64,000 nt of DNA from Dysidea avara (taxonomy: Eukaryota; Porifera; Demospongiae; Dictyoceratida; Dysideidae). Under the pieces are notes generated by a model. The model did not search any database. It worked only from the letters and a program-made list of their open reading frames with translations, and had not been told where the DNA came from. This document shows, in pieces, positions 1 through 11,850 of the stretch. A program made the translations under genes and the position numbers. Where the stretch lies: positions 48,948,075-49,012,074 of the forward strand of contig NC_089274.1 of the NCBI RefSeq assembly GCF_963678975.1. Reading direction: 5' to 3'. The first letter of the stretch is position 1. Each line of letters begins with the position of its first letter.

Positions 1-860
1 TTTGGGTCCAGTGTGTAGACAATCATTCAGTGAAGGACCCTTTGCATGAGCAGAGGCATTGTACACAATCCTTACTTTGCTAGTGTCCTTGTCCTGCCGC
101 ACTACTGCATGGTGTGGCAAGTAGTGTGTTTTGTTAAAGCTGCTGTCTGTCCGATCAACCATCTCAATAATTCCCACATTAAATTGTTCTTGAATTATTT
201 TACTGTACTCATCAAGTATTGTTGGGTCACGTCGTAGTTTCTGTAACAGGCCATTAAGTCTACGTAAACTCAGGCCATAATTGTCTGGTAATGGCTGGTG
301 GAACTCCTTTCAAGGTAAGGAAACTTCATAACATCCTTCCTTTAGCTCAACAGCATGGATCAGATGATCATAGGTTTTGTCTTTTAGAGGTTCCATCCCA
401 AACTACTCTAGCTCCCAAAATGATCGCAAGGTCCTGTCTAACTGATCATCACATGATCCGATTTGCAACATGTGCACAGTCATTGCAGCTGTTACAGTAT
501 CATCAGTTTCATCAGTAATTACTGGACCGGATAGCACCCATCCCAACTTAGTGTTGATAGCAACAGGACCTGTTTGTCTTCTTATGACCTCTCCTGTAGT
601 CAGTTGCCAATAAAAATCTGAGCCTATTAACATGTCAACGTTAAGTGGGGTATTACTCAAGTGAGTGTCTGCAAAGTTGAGAGAGGACAAGTGGGGAAAC
701 ATCTTGAGCAAGTGTTGATGGGTTGAGCAGACAATGGTTCACAGATATGAGGGATAATGAGTAGCTCCAGTATCTCATCTTGACTGGACCTTGTCACAAC
801 GCCAACGCGTACAACTTCATAGCATCTGGGAAACAGTTATAACTACAGTTCCTTAAATGG
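1..860 (-). mobile_element. BEL/Pao-type retrotransposon pol fragment (protease end and start of reverse transcriptase), broken
   Basis: Read on the minus strand, the piece from about 830 to 403 carries the C-terminal part of a Pao-type peptidase region, including the motif LIGSDFYW and the block GPVAINTKLGWVLSG typical of BEL/Pao polyproteins. It is followed by FWELE and then the spacer and N-terminal reverse transcriptase region (DKTYDHL, then RIVYNAS at about position 40). The element runs off the window's left edge. It is dead: there is an in-frame stop directly after FWELE (about 400), a second stop where a tryptophan is expected (about 315), and a frameshift near 715. No LTR is visible inside the window. 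The family assignment rests on these motifs only; Gypsy- or Copia-type arrangements fit less well. Confidence 0.8.
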
Positions 861-1060
861 AGATTTGAATTTTCAGGCCAAAAAAATCACCCAAAAACCA
901 GCTTCACAATGCCATCCTGATGCCTTGGCAATATTGGTTAGGTATAACCCTAAATACTTCCAATAAATTGTTAATTTTATATTCAATGAAATTTTCTACT
1001 GACTAACTGCCTGCCTGTTTACCTGCCAGCCTGCTTGCCTCCACAGTCACAAGGCTAGAC
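861..1060 (+). repeat. Dispersed repeat family R1, copy 1
   Basis: This stretch shares a block (from aaaatcacccaaaa through accagcttcacaat and ccttggca to a TGAC/TGCC-rich end) with segments near 47640, 60345 and, inverted, 62255. There is no coding capacity. It is probably a short non-autonomous element. Confidence 0.6.
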
Positions 1061-1391
1061 CCCCCACCCATAATATACTCTTGATAGGACCACACCCTTA
1101 AATGATCAGAACACACTGCCACACCTTAATTATAGCTGGGTGACTACTTCCCTTAATGACCCAGCTGCTATTAATGGTAAACAACTGTCAAGACATGGCA
1201 TTGAACTACTCCCCATTAATCTATTGCATAAAGCTCAGCAGCAAGATCAAGATGCTCTAATAAAGTAGTCAAAGCCACACATGTATATCATTGCTATGCT
1301 ATAGCAAAATAGTTAATAAACTAGTGCAATAAAAATAAATGAAGTACAGTTACAGAGATAAAAAGTAGTGAAACAAGAATGATGGTAACTA

Positions 1392-1469
1392 GTCTATGTG
1401 GGAAAATCCCTACTTTGGCATTGAATAGAAGGTGGTAACATGCCAAACTAGGGATTTTCCCACATAGAC
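1392..1469. repeat. Short hairpin repeat (MITE-like core)
   Basis: Arms 1392-1420 and 1441-1469 are inverted copies, matching at 28 of 29 positions around a 20-nt loop. The flank just upstream (an aaaagtagtgaaacaag-like block near 1364) resembles the start of the R2 repeat at 48520, so this may be a derivative of that family. Confidence 0.6.
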
Positions 1470-1781
1470 AAGCTACTGTAATTCATATATTTTTATTGTT
1501 TTAACATGTTTTATTGCTGGAACCCTACTTTATTTTATTTTTAAATTATTGCACTAGTACCTCAATTTCTTGCTTCTTAACATAGTTAGAATATTGTTGG
1601 TATAGTCTGAAGGGAGAACAAAGGTGTCTTAACTTGCATGTCTGTGGAATCACTTAACTATTAAGATACTGACCAGCTGATGCAGTGTAATAGGCAATAG
1701 TCAATATTGAGTTACACAATACACAGAGCTATATACTGTAGACTGTGTAGAGAGTATTCAAAGACACTCTTATTGCTTTAG

Positions 1782-2283
1782 GAATGTGCTACACAACTGC
1801 AAGTGGCTGTTCAGTGTTCACACTGAATGTAACGACTGCATCATTTCAGGACTGCTGTGATAATAATGATGGAATGTCATTTCAATCTGGACAAGTATGT
1901 CATAACTGCCCAGGTAAACTCATCTTCTAGTTTTTTGTATTACATTGTTGATAAAAGTTGTAAATGCTCATTTCCAGATGGGTTGATGTCCATAATTATT
2001 GATCCTTCAATGATTGTTGTTGTACGTATTTTGTCATGGAATGGAATATACATAGCTATGCCATATAATTATTTTGTTGCACACTTGCTTCAAGTATAAC
2101 AGCCTGTATGGGACGTGTTTATGGCTATATCATATGTTTTCACTGCTTATACAGATCCCATCTGTTACAGTTCCACTGGAGCAACTCAATCCCTGTCAAG
2201 CACTAGTATGTCTGAATGTTGTGGTACTCATAATGGACTATCCTATCAGTCACCTTCTGGAGTCTGTACACCATGTCGTGCAG
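1782..2283 (+). CDS. Two cysteine-rich module exons (5' part of copy A)
   Basis: Exon 1782-1913 (132 nt, after a tttag acceptor and before gtaaac) encodes a module with cysteines spaced C-x6-C-x14-CC-x13-C-x2-C, ending in CPG. Exon 2155-2283 (129 nt, acceptor acag, donor gtaaaa) encodes a second module ending CTPCRAG that lacks the second cysteine. Both are multiples of three and start and end in phase 1, exactly like the module exons of copy B (34603-37416) and of the downstream piece at 15568. The function is not established; the modules look extracellular. No signal-peptide exon was found upstream, where a BEL/Pao fragment lies. These exons may belong with 15568-17189 across a ~13 kb intron full of transposons, or may be a stranded remnant. 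Confidence 0.65.
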
Positions 2284-2400
2284 GTAAAATATTGCTTATG
2301 CTAGCTATATTTAATACAAAGCTCCTAACATAATAAACAGATATACTATGAAATGCATCTTATTTTTGTTGTGCTGCCATCATTACATGTGATCTAATTA

Positions 2401-2727
2401 TCTAATCCAAAACAGCCAAGTTGTAAAAAAGGAGTGCAGCCCTCAAAAAGGCTATGGTGAAAAAAGATGTGAAATCCAAGGTGACGGCCAAGAAATGGCT
2501 GTGATGGTAGGTTAATGGTAAAAATTTTAATAACGACAATTCAGGTGAATTTTTGTGCCGCTTGGTCTTGACACAAAATTCACCTGAATTGTTGTTATTA
2601 AAATTTTACCATTAACCTACCATCACAGCCATTTCTTGGCCACCACCTCGGATTTCACATCTTTTTTCACCATAGCCTTTTTGAGGGCTGCACTCCTTTT
2701 TTACAGCTTAGCTGTTTTGGATTAGAT
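2401..2727. repeat. Long hairpin element, copy 1
   Basis: Arms of about 156 nt (2401-2557 and 2572-2727) are near-perfect inverted copies around a ~14-nt loop. Both ends carry the sequence tctaatccaaaacagc or its complement. It looks like a foldback MITE with no coding capacity. Confidence 0.85.
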
Positions 2728-2884
2728 TTCATTTCTTTTTGTATTTGTATACCCCAAAGCCAGCCTATGGTTGGGACTTTTTTAACCTATCTTTTTTTCT
2801 TTACCACAGGAAGAAGAAAAGATGAAGCAGATTTAAATATTTCTGATTTTATCAGTAAATGTACAAATTATAATATAATACATA

Positions 2885-3211
2885 TCTAATCCAAAACAGC
2901 CAAGCTGTAAAAAAAGAGTGCGGCCCTCAAAAAGGCTATGGTGAAAAAAGATGTGAAATCCAAGGTGGCGGCCAAGAAATGGCTGTGATGGTAGGTTAAT
3001 GGTAAAAATTTTAATAACGACAATTCAGATGAATTTTTGTGCCGCTTGGTCTTGGCAAAAAAATCACCTAAATTGCCATTATTAACATTTTTACCATTAA
3101 CCTACCATCACAGCCATTTCTTGGCCGCCACCTTGGATTTCACATCTTTTTTCACCATAGCCTTTTTGAGGGCCGCACTGTTTTTTTACAGCTTGGCTGT
3201 TTTGGATTAGA
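2885..3211. repeat. Long hairpin element, copy 2
   Basis: This is the same hairpin as at 2401-2727, starting 484 nt further on. The arms are slightly more diverged in the centre (about 2885-3045 and 3063-3211). The linker that follows (a pyrimidine tract, then aggaagaagaaaagatgaag) is also repeated, so the whole 484-bp unit is a tandem duplication covering roughly 2401-3366. Confidence 0.85.
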
Positions 3212-3369
3212 TTTCATTTCTTTTTGTATTTGTATACCATAGGCCGGCTTTGGGACTTTTTTAACCTGTCTTTTTTTTCTTTACCACAGGAAGAAGAAAA
3301 GATGAAGCAGATGTACTTTAAATAACTGATTTTATCAGTAAATGTACAAATTATATATATAATACATAT

Positions 3370-5640
3370 ATTTATTACAGAACTCTCCATGGTGGTTTCT
3401 TTGTAACTGAACACTCTACAAGGTGACTTCTTCTTGCTGCCCTCTCTACAGGGTGAATTGTTAGTAGCTGAACAATCTACAAGGTAACTTCTTCTAGCTG
3501 ATCTCTCTACAGGGTGATTTGTTTGTAGCTGAATTATCTACAAGGTAACTTCTTCTAGCTGATCTCTCCACAGGGTGATTTGTTTGTAGCTGAATTCTGT
3601 ACAGGTGATTTGTTTGCAGCTGAGCTCTTTACAGAATGGTTTCTTTGTAGCTGAACTCTCTACAAGGTAACTTCTTCTAACTGATCTTTCTACAGGGCAA
3701 TTTGTTTGTGGCTGAATTTTCTACAGGGTGATTTCTTTGAAGCTGAACTCTCTACATGGTGGTTTCTTTGTAACTGAACTCTCTAAAAGGTAATTTCTTC
3801 TAGCTGATCTCTCTACAGAGTGATTTGCTTATAGCTGAACTCTCTACAGGTGATTTCTTTGCAGCTGAACTCTCTACATGATGGTTCTTTGTAGCTGAAC
3901 TCTCTACAAGGTAATTTCTTTTAGCTGATGTCTCTACAAGGTCACTAGTGTGTAGCTGAACTCTCTACATGATGATTTCTTTGTAACTGAACTCGCTACA
4001 AGGTGACTCCTTCTAGCTGATCTTTCTACAGGGTGATTTGTTTGTAGCTGAACCCTCTACAAGGATACTTCTTCTAACTGATCTCTCTACAGGGAGATTT
4101 GTTTGTAACTGAACTCTCTACAGGTGATTTGTTTGCAGCTGAACTCTCTACATGATGGTTTCTTTGTAGCTGAACTCTCCACAAGGTAACTTTTTCTAGC
4201 TGATCTCTCTACAGGGAGATTTGTTTGTAGCTGAACTCTCTACAGGTGATTTGTTTGCAGCTGAACTCTCTACATGATGGTTTCTTTGTAACTGAACTCT
4301 CCACAAGGTAACTTCTTCTAGCTGATCTTTCTACAGGGTGATTTGTTTGTAGCTGAACTCTCTACAAGGAAACTTCTTCTAGCTGATCTCTCTACAGGGA
4401 GACTTGTTTGTAGCTGAACTCTCTACAGGTGATTTGTTTGCAGCTGAACTCTCTACATGATGGTTTCTTTGTAGCAGAACTCTCTACAAGGTAACTTCTT
4501 CTAGCTGATCTTTCTACAGGGTGATTTGTTTGTAGCTGAACTCTCTACAAGGAAACTTCTTCTAGCTGATCTCTCTACAGGGAGACTTGTTTGTAGCTGA
4601 ACTCTCTACAGGTGATTTGTTTGCAGCTGAACTCTCTACATGATGGTTTCTTTGTAACTGAACTCTCTACAAGGTCACTAGTTTGTTGCTGAACTCTCTA
4701 TATGGTGGTTTCTTTGTAACTGAACTCTCTACAAGGTGACTTCTTCTAGCTGATCTTTCTAGAGGGTGATTTGTTTGTAGCTGAACTCTCTACAAGGAAA
4801 CTTCTTCTAGCTGATCTCTCTACAGAGAGATTTGTTTGTAGCTGAACTCTCTACAGGTGTTTTGTTTGCAGCTGGACTCTCTACATGATGGTTTCTTTGT
4901 AGCTGAACTCTCTACAAGGTAATTTCTTCTAGCTGATCTTTCTACAGGGTGATTTGTTTGTAGCTGAACTCTCTACAAGGAAACTTCGTCTAGCTGATCT
5001 CTCTACAGGGAGATTTGCTTGTAGCTGAACTCTCTACATGATAGTTTCTCTGTAGCTGAACTCTCTATAAGGTAACTTCTTTTAGCTGATGTCTCTACAA
5101 GGTCACTAGTTTGTAGCTGAACTTTCTACATGATGGTTTCTTTGTAACTGAACTCTCTGCAAGGTGACTTCTTCTAGCTGATCTCTCTACAGGGTGATTT
5201 GTTTGTAGCTGAACTCTCTACAAGGAAACTTCTTCTGGCTGATCTCTCTACAGGGAGATTTATTTGTAGCTGAACTCTCTACAGGTGATTTGTTTGCAGC
5301 TAAACTCTCTACATGATGGTTTCTTTGTAGCTGAACTCTCTACAAGGTAACTTCTTCTATTGATCTCTCTACAGGGCGGTTTGTTTGTAGTTGAACTCTC
5401 TACAGGTGATTTGTTGGCAGCTAAACTATCTACATGGTAGTTTCTTTGTAGCTGAACTCTACAAGGTGATTTCTTCTAGCTGATCATGAACTATCCCTTT
5501 CCATAGTTGCATGAACTCCCTACAAGGTAAATTTTTCTAGCTGATCTCTCTACAGGGTGAATTGTTTGTAGCTGATCTCTCTACAGGGTGATTTGTTTCT
5601 AGCTGATCTCTATACAGGTTATTTGTTTCTAGCTGATGTC
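3370..5640. repeat. Satellite array, ~31-bp monomers with higher-order structure
   Basis: About 70 monomers of 30-31 bp, each of the form agctgaWctctctaca plus a variable half. At least four monomer types alternate, with endings close to ggtgatttgtttgc, tgatggtttctttgt, aggtaacttcttct and gggtgatttgtttgt. Between about 4250 and 4620 a six-monomer unit repeats every ~183 bp. There are no open frames of note. The array ends in the motif TGACTGCTCTATTAGAGTA at 5658-5693. Confidence 0.9.
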
Positions 5641-6500
5641 TTGAATTCTCTTCAGGGTGACTGCTCTATTAGGATGACTGCTCTATTAGAGTATCTCGAT
5701 CTCGCACTTGCTGCACCAAGTTGGATTTCGTGTTATAACTCCGTGGCTTTAAGTCTGATTCTTCTACAACATTGAAGAGCCTTTCTAAGATGATTACTCC
5801 TTCTATACAGCAATTTTCAAAGCATTCGCTCTAGCGGTTTATCTGGTAGGCGTGGCAAGTAGCCGTTTTTTATTAGCTAATCTCGATTGCGTAATTGTTA
5901 CACACTGTTGGTTTTTTCGTTGTATCTTCCTGGTTTTTAGCTCGATTTCTTTCAAACCACAAAAGGTTTGAGGTTCAATAGTTAACCTATTCACCCACCG
6001 ATTTTCAGCTTCTTCCCATACGCGGTTTACCCTGTAGGCGTGACAACATATTGGTGTTATTTTTCGTGAATAATCGATCATAACTCTTTTCCTGTTTATC
6101 GTATCCTAGCCAAAGTTAGTACAGAGATGCGTCTTTATACCCACCTTCTGTGTGCCAAATTTCAAGGCAATCGGATATAGCGTTCGTGTTTTATAGCAGT
6201 TTTTGTAAGTGTGCGAAAAGAGGAAGAAAAATAAGAAGAAAAAAAAAACAAAGAAACTAAGCCAATTTTTGAAGTCGGATATCTCGGGAACACTTGAAGC
6301 GATTTCGCTCAAATTTGGAATGTGGAGTGCTGAAGGTGGAGGGAGTGTCCACAGCAAAAATTGTCTTGTTTCATCAAGGCAGCACAGAGCTACGGAGGTG
6401 CGAAAATTGCGTTTTCTTTCTTCCTGTCAATATACTCACGGGTGTTACGTGCTGGCTTCTTGGGCCGCACGACACACTACCGTGTGTCTTGATATTTATT
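5641..6500. repeat. Non-satellite half of a duplicated composite repeat, copy 1
   Basis: From the satellite's end to about 6500 the sequence recurs at 7196-8540, including a purine-rich run (6225-6260) and a tail just before the next satellite block. No gene is supported here; the open frames in this stretch are also present, shifted and broken, in the second copy. Confidence 0.8.
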
Positions 6501-7195
6501 ACAGAACTCTCCATGGTGGTTTCTTTGTAACTGAACACTCTACAAGGTGACTTCTACTAGCTGCTCTCTCTACAGGGTGAATTCTTTGTAGCTGAACGAT
6601 CTACAAGGTAACTTCTTCTAGCTGATCTCTCTACAGGGTGATTTGTTTGTAGTTGAATTCTGTACAGGTGATTTGTTTGCAGCTGAGCTCTTTACAGAAT
6701 GGTTTCTTTGTAGCTGAACTCTCTACAAGGTGACTTCTTCTAGCTGATCTCTCTACAGGGAGATTTGTTTGTAGCTGAACTCTCTACAGGTGATTTGTTT
6801 GCAGCTGAACTCTCTACATGATGGTTTCTTTGTAGCTGAACTCTCTACAAGGTAACTTCTTCTAGCTGATCTCTCTACAGGGCGATTTGTTTGTAGCTGA
6901 ACTCTCTACATGATGGTTTCTTTGTAGCTGAACTCTCTACAAGGTAGTTTCTTCTAGCTGATCTCTCTACAGGGCGATTCGTTTGTAGCTGAAGTCTCTA
7001 CATGGTGGTTTCTTAGTAGCTGAACTCTACAAGGTGATTTCTTCTAGCTGAACTATCTCTTTCCGTAGTTGAACTCCCTACAAGGTAACTTCTTCTAGCT
7101 GATCTTTCTACGGGATGGAGCTGATCTCTCTACAGGGTGACTTGTTTGTAGCTGATCTCTATATAGGTTACTTGTTTCTAGCTGATCTCTTGAAT
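6501..7195. repeat. Satellite array, second block
   Basis: The same ~31-bp monomers as at 3370-5640 restart here with the same opening (atttattacagaactctcc at ~3366 and ~6497). The block is shorter, about 22 monomers. It ends with the same gaattctcttcag and TGACTGCTCTATTAGAGTA sequence. Confidence 0.88.
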
Positions 7196-8540
7196 TCTCT
7201 TCAGAGTGACTGCTCTATTAGGATGACTGCTCTATTAGAGTATCTAGATCTCGCACTTGCTACACCAAGTTGGATTTCGTGTTATATAACTCCGTGGCTT
7301 TAAGTCTGATTCTTCTACACCATTGAAGAGCCTTTCTAAGATGATTACTCCATCTGTACAGTGATTTTCAAAGCATTACCCCAAGCGGTTTATCTGGTAG
7401 GCAGTGTTGGGTGTAACGCGTTACGTAATATTATTACTTTTGTGGTAACAAAGTAATATAACGAAATACGCTATGAAAACAGGTAATATAACGCAAGATA
7501 CTTTACTTACAAATGTAACGTGTTACCTAAGTAATATAATTACTGTAACGAGTCTAATATGATGTAATATTATTACTAAAAGTAACGAAGTTACTAATCT
7601 CGTTAGTAATCCTCTGAGTAATGCCTAACCACAACGAAGTAACGAGGTCTACTGAATGAAGCTTATTCACTAGCTTCTTACTTATAACCAAGATTTGCAC
7701 ATTGTCCAACAACGCAATCATGTCACGTGATAAGGTGGTAGTTTCACACGTGACAGCTTAAGGCTGTGGACACAAAGTAATATAATATGCAATATTATTA
7801 CAGTTCCTTTATTTTATGGGTAATATGTAACTATAACTAAATAGTTCTGTTGCAAGTAATATGTAATATGTAACTAGTTACTTTTACAAAGTAACTTGCC
7901 CAACACTGCTGGTAGGCGTGACAAGTAGTCGTTTTTTATTAGCTAATCTCGATTGCATAATTGTTACACACTGTTAGTTTTTTCGATGTATCTTCCTGGT
8001 TTTTAGCTCAATTTCTTTCAAACCACAAAAGGTTTGAGGTTCAATAGTTAACCTATTCACCCACCGATTTTCAGCTTCTTCCCATACGCGGTTTACCCTG
8101 TAGGCGTGACAACATATTGGTGTTATTTTACGTGAATAATCGCTCATAACTCTTTGCCTGTTTATCATATTCCAGCCAAAGTTGGTAACGAGATGCGCCT
8201 TTATACCCCCCTTCTGTGTACCAAAGTTCAAGGCAATCGGATATTGCGTTCGCGTTTTATAGCAGTTTTTGTAAGTGTGCGAAAAGAGGAAGAAAAATAA
8301 GAAGAAAAAAAAAAAAAACCAAAGAAACTAAGCCAATTTTTGAAATCAAATATCTCGGGAACGCTTTAAGCGATTTCGCTCAAATTTGGAATGTGGAGTG
8401 CTGAAGTTGGAGGGCGTGTCCACAGCAAAAATCGTCTTGTTTCATTAAGGCAGCACAGAGCTACGGAGGTGCGAAAATTTCGTTTTCTTTCTTCCTGTCA
8501 ATATACTCATGGGTGTTGCGCGCCGGCTTCTTGGGCCTTG
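7196..8540. repeat. Non-satellite half of the composite repeat, copy 2 (interrupted)
   Basis: This matches 5641-6500, with a 507-bp insertion at 7402-7908. No gene is supported. The duplication boundary is near 8540, where the two copies diverge after ttcttgggcc. Confidence 0.8.
7402..7908. mobile_element. hAT-like non-autonomous transposon with 8-bp target duplication
   Basis: The ends are inverted: cagtgttggg at the left and cccaacactg at the right. The insertion is bordered by an exact 8-bp duplication, ctggtagg (7394-7401 and 7909-7916). The interior is rich in repeated gtaacgcgttac-like blocks and has no transposase frame. TIRs beginning CAGTGTTGGG with 8-bp duplications are typical of hAT superfamily MITEs. 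The sister copy at about 5840 has a single ctggtagg, that is, the empty site. Confidence 0.9.
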
Positions 8541-8644
8541 ATAATAAAAGTTTTCATAATAAAACTGCAGCTTTAATAGAAAGACAAGAACCTATGGCCT
8601 TTTGAAAGAAGTAGCATAGTATTTATACTTTTATTTATTTATTT

Positions 8645-8835
8645 ATCAATATATATATACCACTTTAGCGTGGGCGTTCAAAGGCTCCGCTCGGTGTTTA
8701 ACTCTCATATTGCCCGGGCAATATACGATCGATCTTCAGATGCTACTGTATAAAACAAATGGGATGAGTTTTCGTTAGTTCTTTCACCTATTAGGTGAGT
8801 GCGCCCCAAGTGATATATATCACTTATTATTATTA
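8645..8835. repeat. Short repeat with an 18-bp palindrome (compact form)
   Basis: Contains the perfect palindrome atattgcccgggcaatat near 8710. Its reverse complement is split in two at about 18800-18905 and 20262-20365. It lies directly beyond the 3' end of a LINE fragment. No coding capacity. Confidence 0.65.
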
Positions 8836-8844
8836 TTATTGATT

Positions 8845-9776
8845 AGCAAAACCCATTGGGTAAATCGCTAATGTACAAAAATAAAAGTTTAGTGTCTATG
8901 CATTTTGCAAATGGTTCTTGAAAGTAAGTAAGTCTATATTGTTAAGATCTTCCATATCTAAATTGTTCCAGTCTGGTATTGATCTTGGTAAGAAAGAGTT
9001 ACTATATCGATTTGTTCTGGCATACAACTGTAATAGCTTCAAGGGATGGTTTGCCCTGGTACTTGTTGCAGGAGATAACACTGGCAGATACTGATTTGGA
9101 ACATAAATTAATTTGTTTACAAACTTAAACAACAGCATCAGACGTGCCTGTTTCCTACAATCTTCCAGTGTTGGCCATTTTAATTCCACTAACATTTCAG
9201 TTATGCTGTCCCTATGATTCCTTCTCCAAGGTCTATTTAACACGAAACGTGCAGCACGATGCTGTATCATCTCTAACTTGTGAATGAGTGATTGTTGATG
9301 TGGATCCCAGATAGAAGAGCAGTATTCAATAGATGGCAAGACGATCTGTTTATATGCATGTTCTTTTAAGTGAGGTGGACAATGGTGGAGAGTTCTTCAC
9401 AAAAATCCCAGTAGACGATTAGCTTTATTGCACACTGAATTTATGTGAGGGGTCCATGACAACTTGTTATTTAAAAGTACTCCCAAATAGTGATGTCCCT
9501 CAACAACTTCTAAGGGGATTTTGTACACTGTATAGGAGAACTCACTAGCAGAATGTAGTGTAGATATCTGCATGATGCAACATTTTGAAACATTAAATTT
9601 CATTTGCCAAATATCAGCCCATGATGATAATGTGTCAAGATCACTTTGGAGTATCTTATGATCTTCGAGTGAGTAGATAGGACGATAAACTAAACAATCA
9701 TCTGCAAAAAGTCTCAACTGACTGTGGATGTTAGTTACAGTATCATTTATATATATCAGAAACAACACTGGACCAA
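8845..9776 (-). mobile_element. LINE fragment (CR1/L2/Jockey-like), C-terminal half of reverse transcriptase
   Basis: On minus, the frame 9768-9397 carries LFLIYIND, the catalytic FADD box (RLFADDCLVY) and YLGVLL. Frame 9339-8896 carries the thumb and C-terminal part (IEYCSSIWDP, later SRSIPDWNNL-like positions). The two frames are separated by a stop and a frameshift around 9390. The 3' end reaches a (TAA)n-like tail at 8830-8850. The 5' side is cut at about 9776 inside the conserved VLGP block by an unrelated insertion. It is truncated and inactive. Confidence 0.85.
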
Positions 9777-10135
9777 GCTATACCACGGCTGCTTGGGATT
9801 TTGCTGACATCATATATACACCCGCAGCCATGGTATAACTATTTGCATAAGTAAGGCCTGAGGTCTTTCACAGTATCCATATCCTATTACCAGGAGTTTA
9901 TGAGCCGGCGAAGGAGCATGAAACTTATGCTGCCTGTTGGGTGCCATCGAAATCCAAATTCATTAGCGATTAGTTTCCATATAAGGAAAGTAAAATCTCA
10001 TTAGTCGACGTCGTATACTAATTGTGCACGAAACTTGTAGCAATTTATTCAAAAAACGTGACGTAATTTGGATTGTGATGGAACTGAGTTTCATGCTCCT
10101 TCGCCGCCTTTGGCTCAAAAGCTCCTGCTATTACA
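9777..10135. repeat. Nested hairpin insertion between two LINEs
   Basis: Inverted arms at about 9888-9930 and 10088-10135 share ggcgaaggagcatgaaact and its complement. Just left of them, 9778-9835 holds a piece (gggattttgctga, tatacaccc) that also occurs near 18733. This insertion interrupts the LINE to its left and abuts the 3' end of the LINE to its right. Confidence 0.65.
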
Positions 10136-11850
10136 GACCAATAATTGTTTAATCTAAATTTAAAAGAGTTAATTGTGGGTGTTGAGATTACAAAACTAGG
10201 TAAATCATTCCACTGATCAATTATTTGATGCATGGCTGAAAAAGTTCTGTCTTATTGAGTTCTGGTTCTTTGTTTGTAAAGTTTTAGATGGTGTCTTCTA
10301 TTACTGGTGGTGGTGTACAAGATAAAATGACTCTTAAGATCGACATAATAGTGATTATTTAATATCTTGTATATAGACTTCTATTAAATCACCTCTTGGT
10401 CTATGACAATATAGAGAGTACAGCCCAAGAGGTTTCAGTTGATTTTGATATGACATACTAGATAGACCATGTACCAGTTTGGTGACACGACACAGAACAT
10501 TTTCCAGTAATATGATATCCTTAATCACGTACAGAGACCAAACTTGAACACAAAATTCTAACTGAGGGCGAATATAAGTACGGTATAAAATCTTGAAAGA
10601 ACTACAAGACAAAAACTTGAAAGAGCATTTTATTTTGCCAAGAGTTTGCATGGCTTTAGCAGCTATTTTGACAATGAAAAGAGGGTTTCAAATCTGATGA
10701 AATCCACACACCCAAATCCTTTTCCTTTTCAGTATAAGGAACCATAACATGCTTGCCACTTTTAAATTAATGTTGACAATAAAATAGTCATTTTGCTGAA
10801 GTTATGTGTAAGCTGATACACATTGCCTTACATTTATCAATACTCAAAAATAGTAATGAATGTAGAGACCATTCCATGGCAATATCAAGATCCTTCTGTA
10901 GTTTAACAACATCTTCATAATATTTGATTACTCCGTAAAGCTTGGTATCATCTGCAAACTGCTCAATAGGTGAATCAATGTTGAGCAAAATATCATTCAC
11001 ATATAACAAAAAAGCAAGGGTCCTAAAACAGGTCCTTGAGGTATTCCACTCTTAACTGTGATCCATCTGGCCATTACATTGTTATATACAACTCTCTGTT
11101 TTCTGTTTACAAGAAAACTTCTTAACCATGTCAAAATTTTCCCAGTAATTTCATATGACTTTAATTTCATTAACAAACGCATGTGTGGGACTGAGTCAAA
11201 TGCCGTACAATAATCCAAACATAAATTGTCAACTTTGCAACCTTCAGCTATGACAAGAATCCAATCATTGTATGACTTAGTAAGGTTCAAGATTTACCAT
11301 GACAAAAGCTGTGTTGAGTTTCAGATATAATATGTTGTAAAGACAGAAAATGGAAAAGCTTGTCATATTTATAAACTCAAATGATTTGATAATGTGAGAG
11401 ATCAAGCTCACAGGTCTATAATTATTAGAAATGTGTTTGGAGCCTTTTTCAGGAATAACATGAGCATGTTTTCCATTCTGAAGGGATTTCTCCAATATCC
11501 AATGAGTAAGAAAACAGCTGGTGTAATGGTTTTGTGAGAGAAATAGCACAAGATTTCAAAACTTTAGGGTGAATGTCATTAGGTCCTGGAGCTTTACGTA
11601 CATCTAGGTGAATTAGTTTGTCGTATACTTCATCTTCAGTGATCTCAATGTTGGACAAGTTTTCAAAAACCACCAGAGTGTGGTCAGGTATAGTAGTAAT
11701 GTCTTCTTCAGTAAAAGTAGATTCAAAAAATTCATTTAAAACATCCACTGTCTCCTGATCATTACTGCAAAGTGATCCATCGAGTTTATGTACAGGTCCC
11801 ACTATTGCTTTCACTTTTTGTTTAGAGTTTAGATAATTTTTTAATTTTAT

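Noticed and set aside
6209-6550. 113-codon open frame on plus beside a 78-codon overlapping one
   Set aside because: It crosses a purine-rich run and the edge of the satellite, and the parallel copy at about 8280-8580 is broken differently; not conserved as protein.
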